36,478 nucleotides of DNA, taken from NCBI GenBank assembly GCA_002506485.1, contig DAXQ01000023.1, positions 1 through 36,478 of the forward strand. Reading direction: 5' to 3'. Each line of letters begins with the position of its first letter. Within the stretch, counting starts at the first letter, position 1. The stretch comes from Euryarchaeota archaeon UBA136. Lineage in GTDB: Archaea > Thermoplasmatota > Poseidoniia > MGIII > CG-Epi1. Both the position numbers and the translations under genes were made by a program. A model generated the notes under the pieces. That model made no database searches, had not been told where the DNA came from, and saw only the letters and a list, made by a program, of their open reading frames with translations. This document shows positions 23,540 through 31,504 of this stretch, in pieces.

Positions 23540-24210
23540 TGAAGTACGACATTGTTTGTGCTCCATCGTATTCACTTATAGAGATGAATCTTAGTGAAGG
23601 CGAATCTGTAATTGTTGAACCGGGCTCTATGGCCTGGATGGATACTACAATAAAGCCTAAAACTGAAATGAAAGGGGGGGTTTTTGCAGGAATTAAAAGA
23701 AAGTTTGGAGGTGAAAGTTTCTTCCTTAATACATACACTGCCGAAGGCGGTTCAGGAACTATAGGAATTGCACCGGGGTATTCAGGAGACATAGTTGTAC
23801 GTGAATTAAATGATGAAACATTGTATATGGAAAGAGGTGCTTACCTTTGTCATGTAGGGAACATAGAAACAAGCGCAACATGGGAAGGTTTTTCAGGTAC
23901 TTTCGCTGAAGGGATGTTTGGTCTAAGAGTGAGTGGTACAGGTCTGCTATTCTTTGGTTCTTATGGTGATATTCAAGAGGTTGAAGTTAATGGGTCGTAC
24001 ACTGTAGATAATGGGTATGCTGTTGCTTGGGAGCAGAATCTAGACTATAGTATAGGACGTTCTGGAAGAAGTATTAGATCATTTCTTTTTAGTGATCAAT
24101 TAATATGCCATTTTCATGGAAATGGAAAATTATGGGTACAGACCAGAAGTCCTCGAAATCTAGCAGCTTGGGTACACCCTTTTAGAAGAGTTAAATCCAA
24201 AAACGATTAA
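23539..24210 (+). CDS. AIM24/TIGR00266 family protein, copy 3 of 3
   Basis: A 223-residue third paralogue, with GESVIVEPGSMAWMDTTIKP, GGESFFLNTYTAEGGSG, FGLRVSGTGLLFFGSYGDIQ, YTVDNGYAVAWEQNLDYSIG and CHFHGNGKLWVQTRSP. Conservation of the same blocks in all three suggests that they form a mixed oligomer, or three homo-oligomers with distinct ligands. Its stop overlaps the fusA stop by four bases in convergent orientation. No membrane segment or catalytic motif is visible. Confidence 0.87.
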   Translation: MKYDIVCAPSYSLIEMNLSEGESVIVEPGSMAWMDTTIKPKTEMKGGVFAGIKRKFGGESFFLNTYTAEGGSGTIGIAPGYSGDIVVRELNDETLYMERGAYLCHVGNIETSATWEGFSGTFAEGMFGLRVSGTGLLFFGSYGDIQEVEVNGSYTVDNGYAVAWEQNLDYSIGRSGRSIRSFLFSDQLICHFHGNGKLWVQTRSPRNLAAWVHPFRRVKSKND

Positions 24211-26405
24211 CCTGCGTAATTTTCAGGTCTTGGCATCTCTGCCTTGAGCCCCTTCCTCAGTCGAATCTCTTCAGTGATCTCGTCCAGCAGATCACGTGGT
24301 AATTCTTCATATCCTGAGAATTCAGTACTCCACAGTGCCCTTCCGCCCGTCGCAGACCTTATTTCGCTTGCAAATCCAAACATTTCCTTGACCGGAGCCT
24401 TCGCTGTAATTGTGGTCATGTCGCCCTCAGTTTCCATCCCAGCAATCTCGGCTCTTCTTTGCGACATTTCACCTGTTACCGAACCCATCAGTTCTTGTGG
24501 AACAGTGATGTAAACATTTTGTTTTGGTTCTAGTAGTGCGACTCCTGCTGAAACCAAGGCACCATTGATTCCATTTCTTACGGCAGGGATTGTCTGTGCC
24601 GGACCCCGATGGATTGCATCTTCGTGAAGTTTGGCATCATTTAGTATAATTTTAACACCCATCATTTTCTCATGGGCTCTTGGTCCTCTTTTAACTACTT
24701 CTTTGAAAGCATCAATTAATAATTCCCTGGTCTCAAATAAGTTTTGAATACCCTTTGTTGCATCTATGAACACGCAACTATTTTCAATCGAAAGCACACC
24801 TCTTCCGTGTACTTTAGTCCACCCCATATCAATTAGTTGTCTGGCTACTTCTTTGGATTTCTTGATATCGCCTGATGGAATGGTTCCATCAATTATTGCA
24901 GCTCTGATATCCTCTTCTAAGGGTTCCACTGTAATGTAGAATCGGTTATGCTTGTTTGGTGATTTCCCTTCAAAGTTTCCGGGCGAGCTCATAGCCACTG
25001 TTTCACGATAAACAACGATAGGTGGTGACGTTGTAATCTTCACACCATGCTCGTTCCTTATCCTGTATTCTGTAATCTCTAAATGCAATTCACCCATTCC
25101 TGACATCAAGTGTTCTCCTGTTTCCAGATTACTGTCAATTTGAATAGATGGATCTGCTTTTGCTACAGCCCTTAGAACTTCGACTAGTTTTGGCAAGTCC
25201 TTAGTATGTTTTGCCTCTATGGCCGTAGTGACGACAGGTTCCGAATTATGTATAATTCTTTCGAATGGTGTCATCTCTTTATCAGAAGAAATTGTAGAAC
25301 CTGAAATGGCATCTCTCAATCCTGAGACTGCAATAATATTTCCAGCAGTAACATTCTCGGTGTTAATTCTATCACTACCGACAAACATACCTACAGATTG
25401 AACACGATTGGCAGATGGCATGCCAGCAACGTACAGCTGGTCTCCCTTTTTCACAGTACCCGAGAAAAGTCTCCCGACAGCAATTTCACCGGCATGCGGA
25501 TCAAGAACAACTTTAGTTACCATGAATGCCGTATCTCCACTTGCTTCAGCATTAATCATGGATTGCCCAATCTTTTCTTCTGATTCACCTCTCCATATAT
25601 GCGGTATTCTATATTTCTGGGAAATGCTTGCCGAAGGAAGTTTTTCAACAATCATATCGAGCAAGACTTCATGCAGAGGAGCTGCATGGGCCAATTCCTT
25701 TTTTTGTTCTTTTTCCATAAAATCATAAATTTGTTTAAAATTAACATTCTTCTTTGCCATGAAAGGGATTGATGTTGCCCAATTATGGTATGCTGAACCG
25801 AAGGCTACCGTTCCAGCCTGAGCATCGACCGTCCAATCCTTTTTGAATTCATCAGGAACCATCCTTGAAATCAATTTGTTAACCTCAGTGATTATCTTTC
25901 CAAATCGTTGCATCATATCCTCAGGTGTAACTTGAAGTTCCGCGATTAATCGGTCAACCTTATTGATAAACAGAACCGGTTTGACTTTTTCCTTGAGGGC
26001 CTGTATGATCACAGTCTCAGTTTGCGGCATAATGCCCTCAACCGCACATACCACGATTATAACTCCATCTAGAGCCCGCATAGCTCTGGTTACATCACCT
26101 CCAAAATCTACATGTCCGGGCGTATCAATTAGATTAATCAGATAATCCTCACCTTTGTGGTTGTGAACCATAGAGGCATTAGCAGCATTGATGGTTATTC
26201 CTCTAGCAGATTCCTGTTCGTCAAAATCAAGCATGAGCTGTTTCCCTGCCAAGTCTTCAGACATCATTCCTGCACCAAATATCAAATTGTCAGACAATGT
26301 GGTCTTTCCATGATCAATGTGTGCAGCAGTACCTATGTTCCGTATGTTGTTTAGGTTCTTGAATAGAGCGGTTGCACGCTTTATGTTGTCTTCTTTACGG
26401 CCCAT
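24207..26405 (-). CDS. fusA: Translation elongation factor aEF-2
   Basis: The ribosomal translocase GTPase, 732 residues, normal for archaea. GTPase motifs are AAHIDHGKTTLSDNL, RGITINAANASM, IDTPGHVDFGG and NKVDRL. Domain IV contains the diphthamide acceptor site as AIHRGPAQTIPAVRNG, so the His in HRGPAQ is probably modified by the Dph pathway. The C-terminus RKGLKAEMPRPENYAG is typical of archaeal EF-2. It follows rps7 by 11 bp in the str operon. Confidence 0.98.
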   Translation of the reverse strand: MGRKEDNIKRATALFKNLNNIRNIGTAAHIDHGKTTLSDNLIFGAGMMSEDLAGKQLMLDFDEQESARGITINAANASMVHNHKGEDYLINLIDTPGHVDFGGDVTRAMRALDGVIIVVCAVEGIMPQTETVIIQALKEKVKPVLFINKVDRLIAELQVTPEDMMQRFGKIITEVNKLISRMVPDEFKKDWTVDAQAGTVAFGSAYHNWATSIPFMAKKNVNFKQIYDFMEKEQKKELAHAAPLHEVLLDMIVEKLPSASISQKYRIPHIWRGESEEKIGQSMINAEASGDTAFMVTKVVLDPHAGEIAVGRLFSGTVKKGDQLYVAGMPSANRVQSVGMFVGSDRINTENVTAGNIIAVSGLRDAISGSTISSDKEMTPFERIIHNSEPVVTTAIEAKHTKDLPKLVEVLRAVAKADPSIQIDSNLETGEHLMSGMGELHLEITEYRIRNEHGVKITTSPPIVVYRETVAMSSPGNFEGKSPNKHNRFYITVEPLEEDIRAAIIDGTIPSGDIKKSKEVARQLIDMGWTKVHGRGVLSIENSCVFIDATKGIQNLFETRELLIDAFKEVVKRGPRAHEKMMGVKIILNDAKLHEDAIHRGPAQTIPAVRNGINGALVSAGVALLEPKQNVYITVPQELMGSVTGEMSQRRAEIAGMETEGDMTTITAKAPVKEMFGFASEIRSATGGRALWSTEFSGYEELPRDLLDEITEEIRLRKGLKAEMPRPENYAG

Positions 26406-26416
26406 CTTTATTCACT

Positions 26417-27040
26417 TTAATTGTGTGCTGATTCAGCTTGGCGTTCTGTCTCTTCTTTCTTACTGATGGCATACGAGTCTGGATTAATTTCCGAAGCAAG
26501 CATGAGTTCTCTAGCGAGTGCTTTCTCAATCGAACGTTGTTTCTTGGCTGACTCCAAAGCACCAATGCAGAGATTCCGGATTGCTATGTCTACTCTTCTG
26601 GTTGGTGAGACATCAACTCCACTATACACTCTGATCCCACCATATCTTAGTGATACAACTGCAGCTCTGGGGGCGGAATTCTCCAAGGCTTGAACCAGGA
26701 TTTGAGCAGGATTCTCTTTTTTCTTAGTGTGGATCATTTCAAAGGAATTCTTCAGAACGGTATAGGCCTGTGCTTTTTTCCCAGTGTATTTTTCTGAACG
26801 CATCAAGTTATTGATGAACCTTTCTATTACAGTGAGGCCTCTCTTTCCGAACTTTTTCTTGGAATGTCTACCTCCAGTGTGGGGTACTTGAAAGGCGTCC
26901 AGATTTATGTATTTTTCTAATGTTGTATCAACGATATTAACTTCAGTCAAGTTCCATTTGCCAAAGAGAGGCATAACCGGCATTTCGGGTTCAGAAACTT
27001 CAACCATTTCCTCAACTGGATTTTCTTCAACCTCTTCCAT
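26417..27040 (-). CDS. rps7: 30S ribosomal protein S7 (uS7)
   Basis: A 207-residue archaeal S7, the assembly-initiating protein of the small-subunit head. The core reads KKFGKRGLTVIERFINNLMR, AQILVQALENSAPRAAVVSL, SPTRRVDIAIRNLCIGA and KALARELMLASEINPDSYAI. The N-terminus carries an acidic extension of about 25 residues (EEVEENPVEEMVEVSEPE) before the usual LFGKW start. It starts two bases after rps12 stops. Confidence 0.97.
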   Translation of the reverse strand: MEEVEENPVEEMVEVSEPEMPVMPLFGKWNLTEVNIVDTTLEKYINLDAFQVPHTGGRHSKKKFGKRGLTVIERFINNLMRSEKYTGKKAQAYTVLKNSFEMIHTKKKENPAQILVQALENSAPRAAVVSLRYGGIRVYSGVDVSPTRRVDIAIRNLCIGALESAKKQRSIEKALARELMLASEINPDSYAISKKEETERQAESAHN

Positions 27041-27042
27041 AC

Positions 27043-27471
27043 TTACCTTATCGGTTTCTCTTTTCGACCACGAACCATCTCTCTGAGAGATACATTATTA
27101 ACTTTAGCGACTCTATACCTTACACCTGAGAGATCACCATATGATCTTCCCATTCGACCTCCGACTCCTTCTATTACTACCTCGTCGTGTTCATCGATGA
27201 AACTTATAGCAAGATTGCCAGGTGCAAGTGCAGTTACTTGCCTACCATTCTTTATGAGTTGAACTCTTACACACTTTCTTATTCCTGAATTTGGCTGTTT
27301 TGCTTCTACACCAACTTTTTCAACAACTATACCTTTGGCTTGGGGTGCTCCTTGTAAGGGGTCAGCTTTTTCTTTCAGCTTCATGACTCGCTTTCTGTAA
27401 TATCTGTCATTCCAGCGATGTTTTTGGCGATTGCTACGTTGCTTTGAAGCAGTATAGAGGCCTTTTGCCAC
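27043..27471 (-). CDS. rps12: 30S ribosomal protein S12 (uS12)
   Basis: A 142-residue decoding-centre protein with the invariant DPLQGAPQAKGIVVEKVGVE, KQPNSGIRKCVRVQLIKNG and EGVGGRMGRSYGDLSGVRYR. The start is GTG 27471; an ATG at 27488 is out of frame. It heads the rps12-rps7-fusA transcript, driven by a palindromic TATA box at 27515-27528. rpoA2, rpl30e and nusA, which often precede it in archaea, are missing here. Confidence 0.97.
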   Translation of the reverse strand: MAKGLYTASKQRSNRQKHRWNDRYYRKRVMKLKEKADPLQGAPQAKGIVVEKVGVEAKQPNSGIRKCVRVQLIKNGRQVTALAPGNLAISFIDEHDEVVIEGVGGRMGRSYGDLSGVRYRVAKVNNVSLREMVRGRKEKPIR

Positions 27472-27514
27472 GATATTTCCAGTCCCATAATCGGGATTGC
27501 AGCGCAGAAGGGGG

Positions 27515-27528
27515 CTGTATATATACAG
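27515..27528 (-). promoter_or_regulatory. rps12: Palindromic TATA box between rps12 and tRNA-Thr
   Basis: CTGTATATATACAG is a perfect 14-base palindrome containing a TATA core. On the minus strand it predicts a start near 27497 and a 26-nt leader before GTG 27471. Because it is symmetric it could in principle also recruit TBP for the divergent tRNA-Thr gene at 27575. Confidence 0.6.
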
Positions 27529-27574
27529 TTCGGCAAGTAAAACCTTTTGTTTAGCAACCTTGCAAGGGTATCAG

Positions 27575-27651
27575 GCCACCGTAGCTTAGCCCGGTTGAGC
27601 GGCTGACTTGTAATCAGCAGGCCGAGGGTTCAAATCCCTCCGGTGGCTCCA
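27575..27651 (+). tRNA. tRNA-Thr (anticodon UGU)
   Basis: Acceptor arms GCCACCG (27575-27581) and CGGTGGC (27641-27647) pair fully, with discriminator T at 27648 and CCA encoded at 27649-27651. The anticodon arm CTGA-CTTGTAA-TCAG gives anticodon TGT. The T arm is GAGGG-TTCAAAT-CCCTC, and the D arm (TAGCTTAGCCCGGTTGAGC) carries the expected GG pair. U73 is usual for archaeal tRNA-Thr. Confidence 0.97.
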
Positions 27652-27711
27652 CCCATTTATTCTTATTTAGCCACACACTTGAGGTTTTACCCTGAGGTCA
27701 AGTCATAAGAT

Positions 27712-30102
27712 ATGTTACGAAGTACTTCGATTAAAATTGATTCTTGGAAACCCGTAAAACTCCTAGCACGGCAATCAGTTAAAGATGACATAGTGGCTTT
27801 ATCCTGTGATTTGAAAGGTGATGTAGCTGCAATAATCTCGAAGTCTTCACTTAGGATTTTTACCAATCGTGAACTATTGGATAGTGTACCTTTGAAGAGA
27901 GGTAGACAAATACATGTTTCCGATAACACAGAGAGAATTTTTGTTCTGACAGCAGACGCATTGCTATGTTATGATTATTGGGGTCAGATTAAATGGACTT
28001 ACAGAGGCGTAGATTCTAACAGTCAATTCTGTGTAAATGAGGATGGAACTAGAATCGCACTCTCTGAATCTAATTCTTTGAAAGTGATCAGTCGCTTTGG
28101 TGAGGTTTCTTGGGATTCAACGTTTGAAGACAAAATACGGAAATTTGTTTTTGCCCCTAATAATTTGGTGGTGATTTCAACAATCTCAGGCCTTTTTCTA
28201 ATTGAAACCGACAACAAAATAGTTGAATTGAATTCCAATTTCGTTGCATCTGAGATTTCATGTTCTTCAGATTATTTGATTGTTAATTCAGAGGATACTA
28301 TGATTGCATTTTCATATACGGGAACCGAATTGTGGAAGAAGGAAGGAATTGCTACCTCAAATGTTTCGTTTTCAAATGATGGTGTCAAACATGTTTTCCT
28401 TAGGGATTCCAAAATCCTTGTTTGTCAGGATCGTAACGGTGATGAGATCTGGACCTATCGTTCCAAGGATGAACTACAAGATGCTTATGTACTGGAATCT
28501 GGCAATATGGTTGGAGTTTATTCTAACACCGTATTCCATATAATTGATTATCAGGGGAAGCAGGCTTGGTCTTACCAAGCCAGAGAAAAAGTTGTGGGAT
28601 TCTCTTTTTCGAATCATGGTGGTGACGTAATTGTCGTATCAGACAGTAAGATTCATTGGTTTCAGAACGAAGGGTTCCTAAGGACAAGTGTTGATGACGA
28701 ATTGGATAAAGCAGAACAATTATTCCATAAAGTTTCAGTTTATGATAGTAATCTGGATCAGTTAAGGTATGATATGGAAAAGGCAAGGTCACTTCAATCA
28801 GGAAAATTTGAATTAGTAAAAGATTCCTTTCAGATTATTAATAGAGTCAATATGCGCTTGGCATCACTTCATCAGCGTCATGTGGGCTATTTAGATGCCC
28901 TTCCTTCTTTCATGAAACAATTAGGGCTTCAGGGAGCTCAGACTGACGAAATGATACCTTTGTTATACAGGTACTATTCATTGCATAGCGACCTGTCTGA
29001 TACTTCATCATTAAGTGAGTTACTGGAGCGAGCTAATTTCCTTTTAACTAAATTGAATAGATATGAGCCATCTGATTCAAAAAGTGACAAGGGCAGTAAA
29101 GGACCTAGTCCAAACCATTTCTTAAAAGAGGCTAAGCATAGTATTTCTGAAGAGATCATAAACATCAAAGGATTGATAACAAGCCGAAACAAGGACGTTG
29201 AGTCACTTGAATCCAACCTGAAATATTTGGTAATTGAGTGGTTGAAGACTGGTGCGTTGGACACCGAACCACGTGATTTTGTGGGGACATACCAAAAAAG
29301 CGAACTGATCCGTGAAGAAAAACACGAATTGGTTGTAAGCAAGATCGAAAATTCAATGGCTTTTATCGATTATTCCGAGAAACACGAACACCTTGTTTTA
29401 GAATCCTTAAATTTTACATGCAAAGATAAAGTGAGCCTTAATCTTACGATAAAGAACGGTTATGAGGGGTCTGTTAATAATTTATTCTTTAGAATTAGAG
29501 TGGAGGGAAGTGGCCTTAATCTGGCTGAACCTATATCTGGAGTCATACGTCTAAATCATCTGAAAGTCAATGAGTCCTATTCACCTGTCTTTCGTTTTGA
29601 ACCCATTAACCGTGCTTTCACCAAGGTGGTCATGGTCGTTCAATATTTGGATGACGCTGGTAGACGCTATACTTCCTGGGTGGGTGAAATCGACGCTGAT
29701 TTCTTGGGTTGCTATGTCAAGCCCTCCGAAATAGATGAGGAGAAACATGGGGACTTGCGTTTGGAGTACAAGGATCACACCTCGCATGCAGCCGTAAACA
29801 TTGAAGGTCTAACAATCAACAAGATAACAAACATATCAAAGGAGTTACCGGGGATGTACTTGTGTAGTTTCAAGGAAGAGAGTTCACGTTCCATAATTTA
29901 TCATTCTGCCAAGTCCAGCTTGGATGATTCAGATTACCTATCAATGATATTCTTGAGAAGTATAGGTGGTGAGGAATCATTGCGTAGTGCCCTCGAATTG
30001 GTTTGTCATGCATCTGATATAGAAAAATCATCAGAATTAAAGGATGGGCTTATGTCTTATCTGAAGGGTAAACTCTTGGAGTCGAACGGTCGCTTAGTTT
30101 AG
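27712..30102 (+). CDS. Multidomain protein: N-terminal beta-propeller, helical middle, beta-sandwich
   Basis: A 796-residue protein without signal peptide or membrane segment, so probably cytoplasmic. Residues 1-323 contain PQQ/WD-like blade repeats: DYWGQIKWTYRG, SYTGTELWKKEG, RNGDEIWTYRSK and DYQGKQAWSYQA. About 325-530 is charged and helical (DELDKAEQLFHKVSVYDSNL, SELLERANFLLTKLNRYE). About 560-660 looks like an immunoglobulin-like sandwich (LNLTIKNGYEGSVNNLFFRI, VVMVVQYLDDAGRRYTSWVG). The last 130 residues form another compact region (SLDDSDYLSMIFLRSIGG). I do not recognise the whole. The order propeller-helices-sandwich suggests a scaffold or regulator. Its neighbours are unrelated; a TTTTA element at 27684-27691 may give a leaderless mRNA. 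Confidence 0.75.
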   Translation: MLRSTSIKIDSWKPVKLLARQSVKDDIVALSCDLKGDVAAIISKSSLRIFTNRELLDSVPLKRGRQIHVSDNTERIFVLTADALLCYDYWGQIKWTYRGVDSNSQFCVNEDGTRIALSESNSLKVISRFGEVSWDSTFEDKIRKFVFAPNNLVVISTISGLFLIETDNKIVELNSNFVASEISCSSDYLIVNSEDTMIAFSYTGTELWKKEGIATSNVSFSNDGVKHVFLRDSKILVCQDRNGDEIWTYRSKDELQDAYVLESGNMVGVYSNTVFHIIDYQGKQAWSYQAREKVVGFSFSNHGGDVIVVSDSKIHWFQNEGFLRTSVDDELDKAEQLFHKVSVYDSNLDQLRYDMEKARSLQSGKFELVKDSFQIINRVNMRLASLHQRHVGYLDALPSFMKQLGLQGAQTDEMIPLLYRYYSLHSDLSDTSSLSELLERANFLLTKLNRYEPSDSKSDKGSKGPSPNHFLKEAKHSISEEIINIKGLITSRNKDVESLESNLKYLVIEWLKTGALDTEPRDFVGTYQKSELIREEKHELVVSKIENSMAFIDYSEKHEHLVLESLNFTCKDKVSLNLTIKNGYEGSVNNLFFRIRVEGSGLNLAEPISGVIRLNHLKVNESYSPVFRFEPINRAFTKVVMVVQYLDDAGRRYTSWVGEIDADFLGCYVKPSEIDEEKHGDLRLEYKDHTSHAAVNIEGLTINKITNISKELPGMYLCSFKEESSRSIIYHSAKSSLDDSDYLSMIFLRSIGGEESLRSALELVCHASDIEKSSELKDGLMSYLKGKLLESNGRLV

Positions 30103-30434
30103 TATTCGCGCCATTTGTGCTTACATTTTGTGCACTGATAAATTCGAGTTGCTGGCTCATCGGCCGCTCGTGTTTGCCTAATTACCCATGTGGCTTCATG
30201 ATTTTTGCATTTCTCACAGATAATCTTAACAGTTGGCAATGTTCCTTCTATGCTTTCGGTTACCACGATTTCTCGATCAACCCTTTTTCTTGTAGTTGTA
30301 TTCTTTCCACCCGTGGGTTCACTGTGGCCACAAGGCAATTTAGTCACAGGATCTGGCCTTTTACATTCCATTTGGCTGGTTTTTCTATTCAATTTCATAA
30401 AGGCTTTACATTTTGGACAGATTGGTAATTTCAT
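30099..30434 (-). CDS. tfs: Transcription factor S (TFIIS/Rpb9-like cleavage factor)
   Basis: A 111-residue factor that stimulates RNA cleavage by stalled archaeal RNA polymerase. It has two zinc ribbons with all eight cysteines: C6, C9, C24 and C35 in the N-terminal one, and C73, C76, C101 and C104 in the C-terminal one. The acidic tip needed for cleavage is present (RAADEPATR, D92-E93). The N-terminal ribbon has an unusually long insertion between its last two cysteines (CKRPDPVTKLPC). It is the third gene of a ferredoxin-membrane protein-TFS unit, with a four-base gap upstream, and its stop overlaps the convergent propeller gene by four bases. Confidence 0.92.
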   Translation of the reverse strand: MKLPICPKCKAFMKLNRKTSQMECKRPDPVTKLPCGHSEPTGGKNTTTRKRVDREIVVTESIEGTLPTVKIICEKCKNHEATWVIRQTRAADEPATRIYQCTKCKHKWREY

Positions 30435-30438
30435 ACTA

Positions 30439-31092
30439 TCAACTTACGTCTTCAACAAGTTCCGTTGCTTGATTTATAGTTATTTGATTAACCCCAAAAG
30501 CAATGCAAATGGTGGTCTGGAAGCCACCGTCTAATGATATTGCTCCAGCATTCTGTGTCCAGAAAATTGTTTTGACCTGCACAATTTCTCCCACACCTAG
30601 ATGTTCAAAAAATTTGGCAGTCTCAGTCACTTTCGCATCCCATTTATACAAAACTGCATTAGATGGCAAGCCATCATTATTTTCATTCAGGATAATACCC
30701 TTACCAACGAGTGTCAGACCTTCATCTTCAGCTTTATCTTTTATTTTTTCGACTACGATACTTTGAATCCGGCTTTCCACGTTTACTAGAGAACTGATAG
30801 ATACAACAATCAGTCTCCCTGACCTCCCATCCGTAGAGTCATAGGTCAGGCTTGAAATCTTGAAGTGCCCGTTGAATTCTTTAGTGTATTTTTGATCAAA
30901 AGGACCGTTCCAGATTCCTGCCGCCAAATATAATGAACTTTGCTCAACTTCAGCAGTTTTATATCCGATTAATGTTGGACCGATTACCAATAGACCCAAA
31001 AGAACTACTAGAATCAGAGTGAATAATCTCTTGAACCATCGTCTCTTACCCTCTTTTTCCCATCCTCCAACGCGTAGTTCAGGTTCTTCCAT
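30439..31092 (-). CDS. Hypothetical single-pass membrane protein
   Basis: A 217-residue protein I do not recognise. A short basic cytoplasmic N-terminus (WEKEGKRRWFKRLF) is followed by one membrane helix at about residues 22-43, then an external or periplasm-like domain of about 170 residues with beta character. It contains no cysteine pairs, haem motif or sorting signal. It sits between ferredoxin (11-bp gap) and TFS (4-bp gap) and is almost certainly cotranscribed with both. Confidence 0.65.
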   Translation of the reverse strand: MEEPELRVGGWEKEGKRRWFKRLFTLILVVLLGLLVIGPTLIGYKTAEVEQSSLYLAAGIWNGPFDQKYTKEFNGHFKISSLTYDSTDGRSGRLIVVSISSLVNVESRIQSIVVEKIKDKAEDEGLTLVGKGIILNENNDGLPSNAVLYKWDAKVTETAKFFEHLGVGEIVQVKTIFWTQNAGAISLDGGFQTTICIAFGVNQITINQATELVEDVS

Positions 31093-31103
31093 ACGATATA
31101 TAT

Positions 31104-31448
31104 TCAGTCTTCCGTAATAAGGACTGCTTCAACTGGACAAACCGACTCACAGGCACGGCATATGATACACTCTTCTTCGCGTATCATTATAGCTTTTTTA
31201 TCAGATTCAGGATGGCTGGGAGTGTCAATCCATTCAAACACTTCAACAGGGCAGGCGTCTATACAAGCCCCATCTGCTATACAAAGGTCAAAGTCGACAC
31301 CAACTATAGTTCCCCAGACGCCAAGTTTGTCGCTACCAATTCCACTATAGGAATCTTGGTCTTTGGCCCAGATTTGTATAGGCTGATTCTCCCCGTCATA
31401 GGTTGCAACTTTCTCATACTCTGTCAGGTAGTTTTCATTTATTGTCAT
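31104..31448 (-). CDS. Dicluster ferredoxin, Sulfolobus/Thermoplasma type without zinc ligands
   Basis: A 114-residue ferredoxin whose second half closely resembles the zinc-containing ferredoxins of Sulfolobus and Thermoplasma (GTIVGVDFDLCIADGACIDA, then CPVEVFEWIDTPSHPESDKK). Cluster I ligands are C56, C62 and C66 with Asp59 where a fourth Cys would be, the arrangement that gives a [3Fe-4S] centre in Sulfolobus. Cluster II is a full CxxCxxCxxxCP (C94, C97, C100, C104). The N-terminal extension that normally holds three zinc-binding His has no His, and the Asp in KKAD is Ile here (KKAIMI). It probably serves 2-oxoacid oxidoreductases. It leads an operon with a membrane protein and TFS. Confidence 0.9.
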   Translation of the reverse strand: MTINENYLTEYEKVATYDGENQPIQIWAKDQDSYSGIGSDKLGVWGTIVGVDFDLCIADGACIDACPVEVFEWIDTPSHPESDKKAIMIREEECIICRACESVCPVEAVLITED

Positions 31449-31478
31449 ACCAATCGATTGTCACTTACCATCCCACTT

Positions 31479-31489
31479 AATAATATTTC
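31479..31489 (-). promoter_or_regulatory. TATA-like element for the ferredoxin operon
   Basis: AAATATTATTA on the minus strand predicts a start near 31458, about 10 nt before ATG 31448. It lies divergent from the aEF-1beta promoter. Confidence 0.4.
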
Positions 31490-31504
31490 TTCCAATAAGG
31501 CCCA

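Noticed and set aside
27712..30102. Idea that the propeller protein is a true homologue of eukaryotic coatomer or adaptor subunits
   Set aside because: Only the general domain order is similar; no specific motif is visible, and propellers combined with helices are common.
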